Source: Coenobita brevimanus (lineage: Eukaryota; Arthropoda; Malacostraca; Decapoda; Coenobitidae). Taken from it: a stretch of 64,000 nt of DNA. How positions within the stretch are numbered: the stretch's first letter is position 1; the number at the start of each line of letters is the position of its first letter. Shown one piece after another: positions 10,936 through 20,741 of this stretch. Location: NCBI GenBank assembly GCA_032717465.1, contig JAVRFU010000166.1, forward strand, positions 124,001 through 188,000, in the 5' to 3' direction. Made by a program: the position numbers and the translations under genes. The notes under the pieces are model-generated. The model was not told the origin of the DNA. It worked only from the letters and a program-made list of their open reading frames with translations, and ran no database searches.

Positions 10936-11230
10936 AAACAATTGTGAAAAGATTAGGAGAAATACACTGAGGTGGTTTGGACATGTGGAGAGAATGGAGA
11001 ATGAAAGACTGACTAAGAGGGTGTATGTAGGTGAGGTGGAGGGAGGGAGAGGGAGGGGTAGACCGAGGATGAGGTGGAGGGCTGGAGTTGAGAGGTATAT
11101 GAGGGAGGGGGGGGTTGAGTTGGGGGGAGGGGAGTCAAATGGTGAGTGACAGAGTGACTTGGAGGCGTTTTGTCTGCGGCCACCCTTTGCGGGATTAGGG
11201 CGTCGGGCTATAGATAGATAGATAGATAGT
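10936..11230 (+). mobile_element. RTE-A LINE, 3' end fragment
   Basis: It encodes RRNTLRWFGHVERMENERL and GRGRPRMRWRAGVERYM, the C-terminal signature of RTE-A. It then has 'gcggccaccctttgcgggatt' (with 'cgtcgggc') and ends in GATAGATAGATAG (11212-11230), the family's tandem tail. It is 5' truncated. Confidence 0.85.
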
Positions 11231-12585
11231 GATATACACGGAATGTACTATGCTCGTGGGTTTCCGTCGCTGTTTCTCAATAAGTCGAATTTAACTTTAA
11301 ACTCGTTTAAGTTTTTAGACTGGATGATCTCTTTGTCCAGGCTATTCCATAAGTCTATACTTCTGTAAGGAAAGCTATATTTCTTGATATCCTTCAAACA
11401 GCTTGACTTTTTCAATTTCATTCCATGTCCTCTTGTTGCTCTCTTATCCCATACAAACAGATCCTCTTTGTCAATTTTATCTACTCCCACCATGGTCCTG
11501 AACACCGCAATCATGTCTCCCCGCTTTCTCCTTTCCTCTAATGAAGACAAATCCAGTTTTTCCAGCCTCTCTCTGTAAGACAGGTCTGTCAGACTGGGGA
11601 CCATCTTGGTTGCTGTTCTTTGTATTCTCTCAATCTTGTTTATATCATTCTTTTTGTGTGGGGACCACACTACCGCTGCATATTCTAACCTGGGGCGGAT
11701 CATGGCCACTATCAATTTTTTCATCATTTCCTCATCCATATAATGAAATGCTACTCTTATGTTAGTCAAGAGCTTATAAGTCTCTCCAACTATCTTGTTA
11801 ATGTGCTTTTCTGGTGACAAACTATCTTGGACCAGCACTCCCAAATCTTTCTCTTCTCTCCTTTTTGTGATTAATTCATTACCCAAAAAATAATTCAGTG
11901 ATGGTCTCCTGGTATTTTACCCATTTCCAATATTTTACATTTCTTTACATTAAATTTCATTTCCCACGTCCAGCTCCAATTGTGTATCCTATCCAAATCC
12001 TCCTGCAGTATTTTACAATCCTCCTCAGCCTTTATCTTCCTCAAGATCTTTACATCATCAGCAAACAGACTTGCATAACTGTTCACTCCATCTACCATAT
12101 CATTTACGTAAATCAGGAACATTACTGGCGCCAACACTGAGCCTTGAGGGACTCCACTTGTTACTTCCCTCCATCCAGACATCTTTTCCTTTATTACTGT
12201 CCTCATTTGTCTGTCTCTCAAAAAGTCTCTCATCCATTCCAGAAGTTTCCCCTTTAGTCCTCCTATATATTCTAGTTTCCACATTAGTCTCTTATGAGGT
12301 ACCTTGTCAAAGGCCTTCTCTAAGTCTAAGTACACACAATCCACCCAACCATCTCTCTCCTGTACCACATCAATCGCTCTTGAGTAAAAGCTCAACAAGT
12401 TAGAAACACATGACCTTCCACTTCTGAATCCAAACTGACATTCAGCCAAAATATTCATCTCTTCCAGATATCTTATCCATCTGTCTTTCAGGATTCTCTC
12501 ACACAATTTTGCGACCATGCTGGTTAGAGACACTGGTCTATAATTCAGGGGTTCTTCCCTGTTTCCTCCCTTGTGTGCATACATA
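11231..12585 (-). pseudogene. CR1/Jockey-type LINE reverse transcriptase, frameshifted copy
   Basis: Two open stretches on the minus strand, 12584-11895 (229 codons) and 11886-11248 (212 codons), together cover the RT and post-RT region of a LINE. Visible in order are NYRPVSLTS, QFGFRSGRSC, VYLDLEKAFDKVPHKRL, GVPQGSVLAPVMF and SLFADDVK, where the FADD catalytic box is intact, then LEYAAVVWSPH and WNSLDKEI. A frame change at about 11887-11895, beside a T-rich run, separates them. The endonuclease half is missing (5' truncation at about 12585, where a GT repeat begins). It differs in sequence from the LINE at 19.3-23.4 kb but belongs to the same broad type. Confidence 0.85.
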
Positions 12586-12607
12586 TGTGTGTGTGTGTGT
12601 GTGTGTG
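12586..12607. repeat. (GT)n microsatellite
   Basis: Eleven TG dinucleotides in a row at the junction between the LINE fragment and the Tigger sequence. Confidence 0.9.
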
Positions 12608-12735
12608 GGAGGTCGGTCTACCTACCACCCACCACAGTCAGTTTGAATCCGACGGTCGAACCATGCATGACTGGCCAATCGTTATTTGTGGCTTATTTTT
12701 CTGCCTTCCAGTGATTGCTTGCCTTGTCTGCCAAC

Positions 12736-12870
12736 ATGGGGCCTAAGCATAGTGCTAGTGATGCATGTGGTAACACACCAAAACGGACTAGTAAAGTGAT
12801 GTTGCTGACAGAGAAAGTTAAAGTGTTGGGCAAACTTCAGGGAGGAATGTCGGCGACAATTCTCCATCAG
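12736..12870 (+). pseudogene. Tigger transposase N-terminal fragment
   Basis: The open frame begins MGPKHSASDACGNTPKRTSK and continues MLLTEKVKVLGKLQGG. This is the start and first helix of the CENP-B-like DNA-binding domain in Tigger transposases, where M-G-P-K-R and 'T-L-x-E-K-V' are standard. It loses similarity after about 12870. The following helix-turn-helix coding sequence is found displaced and duplicated at 13060-13313. Confidence 0.75.
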
Positions 12871-13059
12871 GACGATTCCCCGTCATTTATTTACATACCA
12901 GTTTATTTAGCAAGTACAGTACATTAGTTTTTTACTTATATGAGTTATAAAATCCCCCTGAAAATTAGTTATTAAAGTATTAATTAATCAATAATAAGTA
13001 TATTAATAGAATGATGGGGAATTGTCCATGTTTTGACGGTGAATTGACTTGATGGTGAA

Positions 13060-13313
13060 ATGTCTCAGAACCGTATGTTTGGGGTGAGTCAACTGTTCAT
13101 ACAGTAAAGAAGGAGAACAGCATAAGGGAGACAGTGAGGGCTAGTGCACCAGACTGCTAAAGTGTCTCCACCTACGCCTGTGAATTGTCTTGGAACCGCA
13201 TGTTTGGGGTGAATGAGTCAACTGTTCATACAATAAAGAAGGCAGAATGTAGCATATGGGAGGCAGTGAGGGCTTGTGCACCAGGCTGCTGAAGTGTCTC
13301 CACCTACGCCTGT
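13060..13313 (+). repeat. Tandem duplication of Tigger HTH-coding segment
   Basis: Two units of about 121 and 126 bases (13060-13180 and 13188-13313) share 'gtatgtttggggtgagtca'-type starts and the ending 'gtctccacctacgcctgtg'. Translated, the second reads ESTVHTIKKAE-like residues (STVHTIKKAECSI with frame breaks), the recognition-helix region of a Tigger DNA-binding domain. The duplication is inside a dead transposase. Confidence 0.7.
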
Positions 13314-13711
13314 GCTTGTCAGGTTTCAGTGTTAAATTTCTTACATTTTTGTTGTTTTTCATACTTTATGCTAGTTTATAAGGTGTATGTAGTGCATAAA
13401 CAGTATTATTCAGATGTAATATACTTAATAGACATGCGTAATTATGTGCACACAAGGGCAGAACATATACGCGAATTTACCACATACGCGAAGGGTCTGG
13501 GAACCTAACCCTCGCGTGAATCAAGGGCTTACCTGTATTCATAGGAGTTATCATTGCATCTTTTCATCATGAGTTTGTTTTGCATGCCACACTTTCACTT
13601 TCTCTTTTGTTATTTACATATAGTTAGTGTGCACCATTAACACATGAGGAGATATTTAGGTATAATGTACAGCATTATTTTATTTATTTTTATTTATTTA
13701 TTATTTATTTT

Positions 13712-13872
13712 TCCCCGGGCCTCCTTTCCCACCCTAGGGCAGGGTGAGGAGTAGCAATGTCCAGACAGCCCAAGTTTGCCCAGTCCAATGGGACATGCTT
13801 CCATTCACTCATCATTCAAGCCCCCAGTATCCTGGCCCTATCTGATATGCCAAAAACTTTCACCACATTCTG
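13712..13872 (-). mobile_element. RTE-B LINE, 3' UTR fragment
   Basis: The reverse complement of this stretch matches 32090-32265: 'gtggtgaaagtttttg', 'cttgaatgatgagtgaatgg', 'ttgggctgtctggacattgc'. Only the 3' untranslated part is present. RTE-A starts immediately after it. Confidence 0.75.
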
Positions 13873-16800
13873 TAGCTTCACGTGGGGGTAGGGGGGTTTT
13901 TCAAGAATACTCCCCCAGTATCCCTGCTTGTCGTAAAAGGCGACTAAAAGGGTTGGCGGAGGGTTAGTGCCCCTCCCCGGAAAACAACTAACTAAAAAAA
14001 CAAACAATAAGCCTCGGACAAGGACTGACCAAATGATGACAACCCAGGACCGGACAAAGGACATGGTAATGGGTACATGGAATGTAAGAGGAGCGAATGA
14101 TGAGGTGAAAGAGAGAGAGATTGTCCAGGTGCTTGAGGGTGCGAAAGTGGATGTACGTGGAATAACTGAAACAAAATGGAGAGGAGAAAGTGTGAGAGAA
14201 TGGGAGTATGGATGGGGTATATGTGCAGGAGTAGGTGAGAATGAGAAGGCAAAGGAAGGAGTATGTATAGTTGTGAGTAAAAGATGGAAAAAGAGCATAA
14301 GACAGTATGGATCAGTTGGGTCAAGGATTGTGTGGGTAAAGTTGAAAGTTGGAATACAAATGTGGGCGATTATGTGTGTGTATGCGCCAACGGAAGATCG
14401 TGCTAGAAGAGTAAGAGAAGAGTTCTGGACAAATGTAGAAGTGTGCATGGAAAACTTTGGAAGGAATGAAAGATTGTTTTTGATTGGTGATATGAATGGT
14501 AAAGTAGGGAATGTGAAGGTGGATGGAATAGTTGGTGAGTGGGGTGTGCCTGCTGAGATAGATGAGAATGGCAGTGCGTTAGTGGACATTTGTGCTGGGA
14601 GGGGGTTGGTGATAGCCAATACCCTCTTCAGGCATAAAATGATCCACAGGCATACATGGCGAGTGATGAGAAGGGTGGGTGGTGAACTGAATGAAAGGAA
14701 GGCAATGATTGATTATGTGTGTGTGGATGAAAAGATGCGAAGATGTGTAATGGATGCAAGAGCTTATAGAGGTTGGGGGAGTGGACTTTCTGACCACTAC
14801 TTGGTGGTGGCCAGAATTAGGATTCAAGTAAGATGGAGGAATAGAAGAAGGGAAAGACGAGAGGAAGGAGTAGTTGCAAGGAGAGTGGAAAGGTTACAAG
14901 AGGATGAGAAAAAGGCAGAGTATAAGAGAGAAGTGGAGGAACGATTGGGCAAATATGAATTGAAGCAGATGGGAGACGTGGAAGGTGTGTGTAGGATATT
15001 TACAGAAGAAATATGTGCAGCATGTGATGTGGTGTGTGGAAGGAAGAGAAGACGGAGGGGTGTGCAAGGAACAGCGTGGTGGACTGAAGAGGTGAGACGG
15101 GCTGTGGCACAAAAGAAGAAAGCATACAATGAATGGATGAGAATTAGGGACGTGGAAGAAGTTGAGAGGCAGAAGAGAGAGTTATATGTAGAAAGAAAGA
15201 CAGAGGTGAAAAGATTAGTAAGAGAGAGTAAGAAGAGAGTGGATGAGGAATTTGGAAGGAATTTGAGTGTAAAGTGGAGGGACTGTAAGAAAATGTTCTG
15301 GAAAGAGGTGAAAAGAGTAAGACAGGGTGGAAGTGAAGTTAGTAGGGGAGTGAAAGATAAAAATGGTAGATTACTAGTGGAGAAGGGAGAAAAAGTGAGC
15401 AGATGGAGAGAACACTTTAAGGAATTGTTGAACATAGAGGATGGAAGTAATGCGAGTATAAGTGGCTGGGGAATGGCTGGGAGGAGGAGGGAGGTGAGAA
15501 GACAGGAAGAAATCAGTAGGATAGAAGTTGTGGAAGCAATGAAGAAAGTTAAATTGGGGAAAGCCCCAGGAATTGATGGAGTGTGTGGTGAAATGCTGAA
15601 GCATGGGGGAGAGATAGTAGTAGAATGGATGTGGAAGATGTGCAGATTGGCCTGGGAGGAAGGTAGAGTCCTGGAGGATTGGAAGTCAGGTATAATTATT
15701 CCCTTGTACAAAGGAAAAGGGGAAAAAGAAGTGTGTGGTACTCATAGGGGCATTTGTCTTCTTAGTATAATAGGAAAAGTGTATGGTATGATACTTATTG
15801 ACAGAGTTGGAGAAAGAACATTGAAATTAGTTGGAGAAGAACAGGGAGGCTTTAGGAAGGGAAGAGGTTGTGTAGATCAGATATTCATTCTTAGATCTTT
15901 AGTGGAAAAGTTTCTAGAGAAGGGAAAGAAGTTGTATGCGGCTTTCATGGATTTGGAGAAAGCATATGACAGGGTGGATAGACAAGGATTGTGGAAAGTG
16001 TTAAGAATATATGGAGTAGATGGGAAGTTGTTGAATGCTGTGAAGAGTATGTACGATGGTGCGAAGGCTGCAGTGCGTGTGGATGGTGAACTAAGTGAAT
16101 TTTTCTCATTGAAAGTTGGGTTGAAACAGGGATGTGTCATGTCTCCATGGTTGTTCAATCTGTACATGGATGGGGTAATAAAAGAGGTACAAGGTAGGGT
16201 AGTGGATGTTGGAGTGGCCCTGGTGAGAGAGGATAGTGTTTGGAAACTCCCTGTACTGTTGTTTGCAGATGATACTGTGTTGTTGAGTGAAGATGAAGGG
16301 GAGCTGCAAGGCTTGGTGGATGAGTTTGGGAGAGTGTGTAAGAAACGGAATCTAAAGGTGAATGTAGGGAAGAGTAAAGTGATGGTCTTTGAGAGAGGTG
16401 AAGTCAGTGAATGTACAGCGAGGTTGGATGGTGAGGAATTGGAAAATGTGAGTACATTTAAGTACTTGGGCAGTGTGATGAGTAAGGATGGAGGTTTGGA
16501 GGGTGAAGTGCTTGAAAGGGTACAGCAGGTAAGAAAGGTTGCTGGTTCTTTGAAAGCAGTGATAAGAAACAGGGAAGTGAGCATGAAAGTGAAAAAGTTA
16601 CTACATGACAGTATTGTGATACCAACTCTAACATACGGAAGTGAAGCTTGGACGTTGTTGGAAGGACACAAGTCAAGAGTGAGAGCAGTGGAAATGAGTT
16701 ATTTAAGAGGAGCCTGTGGAGTCACATGGAGAGACAGGCTGACGAATGAGGATATAAAGGAGCGTTGTGGTGTGGATGTGGATGTGATAGGAAGCGTTAT

Positions 16801-17068
16801 GAGGAACACACTGAGGTGGTTTGGCCATGTGGAGAGGATGGAGGGTGAAAGACTGACGAAGAGAGTGTATGTGAGTGAGGTGTAGGGGTGAAGAGGGAGG
16901 TGGAGGCCGAGGATGAGATGGAGGGATGGGGTGGAGAGGTATATGAGAGAGGGGGGTGTGAGTTGGGAGCAGGGCAGTGAAATGGCGGGGGACAGGGCGA
17001 CTTGGAGGCGATTTGTTTGTGGCCACCCCAAACGGGATTGAGGCGTCTGGCAATAGATAGATAGATTT
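13873..17068 (+). mobile_element. RTE-A LINE, essentially full length
   Basis: It starts at a short GC-rich 5' leader containing 'gcttgtcgtaaaaggcgac' (13931-13949), has one long ORF, and ends with 'ggccaccccaaacgggatt' and GATAGATAGAT (17055-17068). Length (about 3.2 kb), a single APE-RT ORF, a very short 3' UTR and a tandem tetranucleotide tail are all typical of the RTE clade. At least eight further truncated copies lie in the window. No clear target-site duplication was found. This copy has the longest ORF and is a reasonable reference for the family. Confidence 0.9.
13967..16885 (+). CDS. RTE-A ORF: AP-like endonuclease plus reverse transcriptase
   Basis: 972 codons. The endonuclease spans about residues 33-290: MGTWNVRG start, GITETKW with the catalytic Glu, CVYAPTED, GDMNGKVG, and the terminal GLSDHYLVV with the SDH triplet. 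A basic linker follows (about 290-520). The RT spans about 520-830: GKAPGIDGVCGEML, GIIIPLYKGKGE, GGFRKGRGC, AAFMDLEKAYDRVD, GLKQGCVMSPWLF and LLFADDTVLLSEDE with the FADD box at about residue 766. The C-terminal NTLRWFGHVERM motif is present. The protein nicks target DNA and primes cDNA synthesis there. Compared with the copy at 20.7-21.6 kb, the frame ends early at a TAG (16883), with a TGA two codons on, losing about 58 residues. EN and RT look intact, so activity cannot be excluded. The start was chosen as the first Met upstream of the endonuclease. Confidence 0.92.
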   Translation: MPLPGKQLTKKTNNKPRTRTDQMMTTQDRTKDMVMGTWNVRGANDEVKEREIVQVLEGAKVDVRGITETKWRGESVREWEYGWGICAGVGENEKAKEGVCIVVSKRWKKSIRQYGSVGSRIVWVKLKVGIQMWAIMCVYAPTEDRARRVREEFWTNVEVCMENFGRNERLFLIGDMNGKVGNVKVDGIVGEWGVPAEIDENGSALVDICAGRGLVIANTLFRHKMIHRHTWRVMRRVGGELNERKAMIDYVCVDEKMRRCVMDARAYRGWGSGLSDHYLVVARIRIQVRWRNRRRERREEGVVARRVERLQEDEKKAEYKREVEERLGKYELKQMGDVEGVCRIFTEEICAACDVVCGRKRRRRGVQGTAWWTEEVRRAVAQKKKAYNEWMRIRDVEEVERQKRELYVERKTEVKRLVRESKKRVDEEFGRNLSVKWRDCKKMFWKEVKRVRQGGSEVSRGVKDKNGRLLVEKGEKVSRWREHFKELLNIEDGSNASISGWGMAGRRREVRRQEEISRIEVVEAMKKVKLGKAPGIDGVCGEMLKHGGEIVVEWMWKMCRLAWEEGRVLEDWKSGIIIPLYKGKGEKEVCGTHRGICLLSIIGKVYGMILIDRVGERTLKLVGEEQGGFRKGRGCVDQIFILRSLVEKFLEKGKKLYAAFMDLEKAYDRVDRQGLWKVLRIYGVDGKLLNAVKSMYDGAKAAVRVDGELSEFFSLKVGLKQGCVMSPWLFNLYMDGVIKEVQGRVVDVGVALVREDSVWKLPVLLFADDTVLLSEDEGELQGLVDEFGRVCKKRNLKVNVGKSKVMVFERGEVSECTARLDGEELENVSTFKYLGSVMSKDGGLEGEVLERVQQVRKVAGSLKAVIRNREVSMKVKKLLHDSIVIPTLTYGSEAWTLLEGHKSRVRAVEMSYLRGACGVTWRDRLTNEDIKERCGVDVDVIGSVMRNTLRWFGHVERMEGERLTKRVYVSEV

Positions 17069-17280
17069 ATTTATTTTTTTAGTTTTACGCTGTGTCCCTT
17101 TTTGTCAATAAGGGCTAAGGTGTTGCCCCTGGGTAGGGGACTTAGGTTTTTGGAGTGTGTAGCACTTTATGACCGGATGCCCTTCCTGACATCTACCAAT
17201 GACCCTTGGGTGGATTCGAATCTCTGACTTTTCGTTCAGAACGCTCTAACCCACTGAGCCATGGCAGCTTCAGTCATCAT
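17069..17280 (-). repeat. SINE-2, tRNA-derived
   Basis: On the minus strand it reads GCTGCCATGGCTCAGTGGGT (A box TGGCTCAGTGG) and then a B box GATTCGAATCC (complement of 17212-17222), followed by 'ggtcattggtagatgtcagg' and 'agggcatccggtc'. This looks like a tRNA-headed SINE with a conserved body. It adjoins the RTE-A tail directly and was not found elsewhere in the window. Confidence 0.65.
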
Positions 17281-18319
17281 CATGGCTAATCATTAATATG
17301 TTACAGAATCATGAAAACCATTTAGAATAAGGCCCTAATTGCAAAACCCTTGTATAGCAGTTGTTCCCAACATTTTCCATTCTATGACACTGTGGACAAA
17401 ATGCAATAACTTTGTGACTGTCATCAACATCTTTTGAAGAAGAAAGCAACAAATTGTTGCCTGAATGAATGTGTTGGATGTGAGATTTTAAAAAACTCAT
17501 AACTTGAAGTGGTCAGTCATAAGGTAGAAATTGTATTTTTTTTTTTACTAACTTGAATATCAATGGCTGAGCCATAGTAAGGGTACAATATGGGTTGATC
17601 TTTCATGTGGATATGATTGCTCTGCTTTGATCGGTGCTTGCCATCTTGGAAAATTCTGTTTAGCAGAGACAGGAAGGTGAAAATGAGCTTGCTGATATTT
17701 GCTGATGGTAGGGTAGTATCCCATTCCCTCCCAAACATTAGTCATAAACTTAGCGTCTCAAATGTCTTAAAAAAAAAAAAAAAAAAAAAGGTACAGTATG
17801 AAGTTCTTTCTCCAGTGACTCCAGATACTTTGAGATTAGTGTCATGAACCCTTCCACATGAAACTAAGGTGTCAGGATATCCATAGGATTATTCTTGACC
17901 CCCCCCCTTACTTTTTAGCATAACTTTGTTCAAGTAGATGTGTTTTAATTACCTTTGATTGGTAGTTGTCATTTCTACACCAAAGAAAATCATCTACAGT
18001 AATCAAGATAGAATACCTAAGTGATTGTTGGTACATATGGAGCTAAGTTAGCATTTTATTTAATCTGTTGCCTGAAAATGCTCTGCTGATAGATGTTTTT
18101 TTGGGGGACCCACATTTTGAGGAGCTTATTTGTAACTGTAAATACCATAGCTAGGTCTGGTGCTCTTTGATGAAGTAAAGAAGGTACAGAACCTAATCAC
18201 ACAATCTTTGCACTACTGTATACATGAATTGCACAAGAAAAATCAAAAGAGAGTTGGTACAAACAGCACAATAATGGCAAACATGGCATGAGCCTCCATT
18301 TATCATAACTGACATTTGG
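17281..18319. other. TSR1 intron, no feature recognised
   Basis: AT-rich intronic sequence with an A run at 17770-17789 and a C run at 17900-17908. No exon or transposon protein was seen. Confidence 0.4.
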
Positions 18320-18505
18320 CAGTGGAGAGATAATGGAGAGAGATGCCTTCATGCAGCAGTAAAAAGTCATCCCCCAATTTCCCCGTTATACCCCAAAAGA
18401 AGGATGTTGGACTTAAGGAGAAGGACAGTTTCAGCCTGCATTCCACCAGGTTTATATTTAAATGAGCTTGGAGCAGCAAGAACAACAACATAGTGGCAGT
18501 TATTA
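18320..18505 (-). repeat. R2 dispersed repeat, copy 3
   Basis: Minus-strand copy with 'cagcctgcattccaccaggtt' and a terminal 'caacaacatagtgg', the reverse of the TTG-rich head in other copies. Confidence 0.5.
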
Positions 18506-18727
18506 GCACTGGTGGTGAGTCAGTAACTGCATGAAGACTTCTGGATTTCTTTAAATGTATACACTATATCTCATAACTTTTTTTCATGTAACAGTGCCCT
18601 TCCCCCTTTCTCTAGGCAAAATGCATGCAAAATGACATTCCAGTGCATCCCTACTAGCATCCATACTTCCTCTGTCAGATGCACTGCTCATAGTCATAAA
18701 ATGTATTTATCTTCCTTCATGAAATTT

Positions 18728-18983
18728 CTGTCTATCTATCATCCAGTCCTACATTGCCCCATGAGGAGCGTAGGAGCCCGGGGCTAGGCAGTTGGTCCCG
18801 ACATTTAAGATGAGAGTGACCAGCCTCACTCATTCCAGAGTGGCATTACATGAGCAGTCAACCCTAACCACCCCTTGGATATAAACATTCACCGGCTCAA
18901 TCCAATTGGAGCGCATAATTACCCACTAAACCACCAGGCACCAAAATTTGGTTATATGGTTACCACCCAGCGTAGTAAATGGT
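18728..18983 (-). repeat. SINE-1 with target-site duplication
   Basis: It has the complete 3' module and tRNA-like segment (B box region 'cggctcaatcca' complement, A box 'ccactaaaccacca' complement) and is truncated in the head at 'gtagtaaatgg'. It is flanked by a perfect 12-bp direct repeat TTCATGAAATTT (18716-18727 and 18984-18995), which shows insertion by target-primed reverse transcription and fixes both boundaries. Confidence 0.9.
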
Positions 18984-18995
18984 TTCATGAAATTT

Positions 18996-19324
18996 ACTGC
19001 TTGTAAAGTATGGTTGAGTGTTTTGTTATAGTCATAGAAATTCAGTCTTGTTGGTTTGAAGAGATTTGACAGACACCATGGCCCTATGTTATGGTAGTTT
19101 GGAAGTCCACATTTAATGCACGCCATCAGCTAGTCAGAAGTGGCCAAGATCCATGCAGTGGTCTGGTGAACTAATCACAACAATATTAGCAGGTAGGAAG
19201 CTTGAAACATTCCAGAGAGCAACAGTGAAACTAATTGGGATGACAGCCATGGAGAACATCCATAGTCTTTCAGCTGTGGCCATAATTGGTCTAAGATGTC
19301 AGAGAGGGAAGTATCCAGCAGGTA
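18996..19324. other. TSR1 intron, no gene recognised
   Basis: Unique-looking sequence. A 60-codon open stretch at 19153-19335 has no recognised similarity. The LINE that follows may begin inside it. Confidence 0.35.
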
Positions 19325-19433
19325 ATATTATATAGATTGGAAAAAAAGTGCTGTCAATGGATCGGAGGCAGGAGTCAGAAGAGGAGACCATTGCAGAGTC
19401 CTGGACCTAAATGGGGGGGGTGGATGGCCCTAT

Positions 19434-20271
19434 GACATATGAGGCCCCTAATAACATAGTGTACCGAACGCCACATGTTGAAAATGGAGAAAAACGCAGT
19501 TAAAGTTGCATTACTTTCAAAATGCCATAACTTTAGAACTAGTGAATATTTTTTAGTGCTTTTTTTTATTTTTTTTATTTTTTTTTTAGCATGAAGTGTT
19601 CCTGAGCTTCTTACTAATGTTTTGTGCCCACATCTGTGGCCTCCTCACTCTTTTTCTGTTATGAGAAGGACCAGCAGCTTTTTGCTCACTACTAGAGTCA
19701 CTCATGTTCTTGAGACAATGAGAAAAAACACCAAAACAGCTCTGAAAATAGCCAGTTAATCCTTGCAGTGTTCTAGGCCGGCTGGTAAACAAAAAACTGC
19801 ATCACATGGCAACAGATTCCCAGATCACAGTTGCCAATATCTTGCTGAGCTCTCTGCCTTTTCCATTTTCTGTACATTATGGCTAACTTACCCTTAAAAT
19901 CATGCAATTTTATGCTAAAATATTCCATTATGTTAGAATGAGGTACAAAAATTAATAATGCCATAAAAAAAACTGCATGACTGTGAGCATAAAATAATGC
20001 TAGTACTGTATCTGATAACACCAGACAACACCTTGCTGGGAGGCACTTGGTACATTCTGTGACCAGCATGAAGGCTTGTCAATCCACTGAGGTGAAGCGG
20101 GCAGTGAGACTGTGTTACAGAAGGGGAATTAGGACCCTAATGCCATTTGCTTTCTGTACCTCGTGGTTGCTTTCCAGATCAAAGAGGGTTTGGGCTACAT
20201 ACTGGTATACTTAACTTGGTTTCGCTTGCAGTGGCGCTCAGTACACTATGTTATTAGGGGCCTCATATGTC
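19434..20271. mobile_element. Non-autonomous TIR DNA transposon (838 bp)
   Basis: Both ends carry the inverted repeat GACATATGAGGCCCCTAATA, continuing 'acatagtgtac' (about 31 bases identical, then 2 mismatches in the next 9). A minus-strand open stretch (19792-19586) encodes MSDSSSEQKAAGPSHNRKRV followed by a basic WAQNISKKLRNTS segment. That resembles the short N-terminal 'W-x-x-N-x-x-K-x-x-R-N' segment of some arthropod transposase-like proteins. No target duplication could be fixed. The superfamily is uncertain. Confidence 0.75.
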
Positions 20272-20741
20272 CACAGATAGCATGATTGAAAACTTCATCA
20301 TCAGAATGAAGTTGGGGAGGAGGGGGCAGAGTCCTCGAGGGTAACTGATGTGAGGAACATAACCTACCAATGCCCCTTTGGTAAAAGTGATCATCTGGTT
20401 GTTGAGATGGAAGTGGTGGGAGTAAGGGAAGGAGAAAGGGATGAAAAACACAGGAAGAATAGATGCAATTACGGGAAGGCAGACTTTCCTTCCCTGAGGA
20501 ACTTTTTCCAAAATGTAGACTGGATTAATGATCACAAATGTTGACGATAAATATGAGTTTCTGATAGAAGTGTATATAACAGGAGTTAGTAAATGTCCCA
20601 ATATTTTCCGCAGTTATGGAAAGGAAGAAAGAATGGTTTAACAACAGATGTAGAGTGGCACATGAAGCAAGAAAAAGAGCATAGAATAAAGTGAAAAGAA
20701 GGTACAATATAGTGAAAGGGCTTGGGAGGAGTACAAGCAGG

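Larger units (their letters stand above)
10606..13535 (+). mobile_element. pogo/Tigger DNA transposon carrying nested LINE fragments
   Basis: The left end CAGGTAAGCCCTTAATTCAC (10606) and the right end, the reverse complement of CAGGTAAGCCCTTGATTCAC (13516-13535), form inverted repeats of about 25 bp flanked by TA (10604-10605 and 13536-13537). This is the target duplication of Tc1/mariner-pogo elements, and the CAGGT start is like Tigger. The interior holds a fragment of a Tigger transposase N-terminus (12736-12870) and a duplicated helix-turn-helix-coding piece (13060-13313). Between them lie LINE fragments at 10762-10922, 10936-11230 and 11230-12585. No catalytic domain remains, so the copy is non-autonomous. 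Confidence 0.85.

Noticed and set aside
13816..14619. Long minus-strand open stretch (267 codons) opposite the RTE-A ORF, and similar ones at 14824-15711 and 15877-16671
   Set aside because: They are antisense shadows of the purine-rich RTE-A coding strand. The composition is Ser/Thr/Phe/Pro-rich without motifs, while the plus frame carries the full EN-RT motif set.
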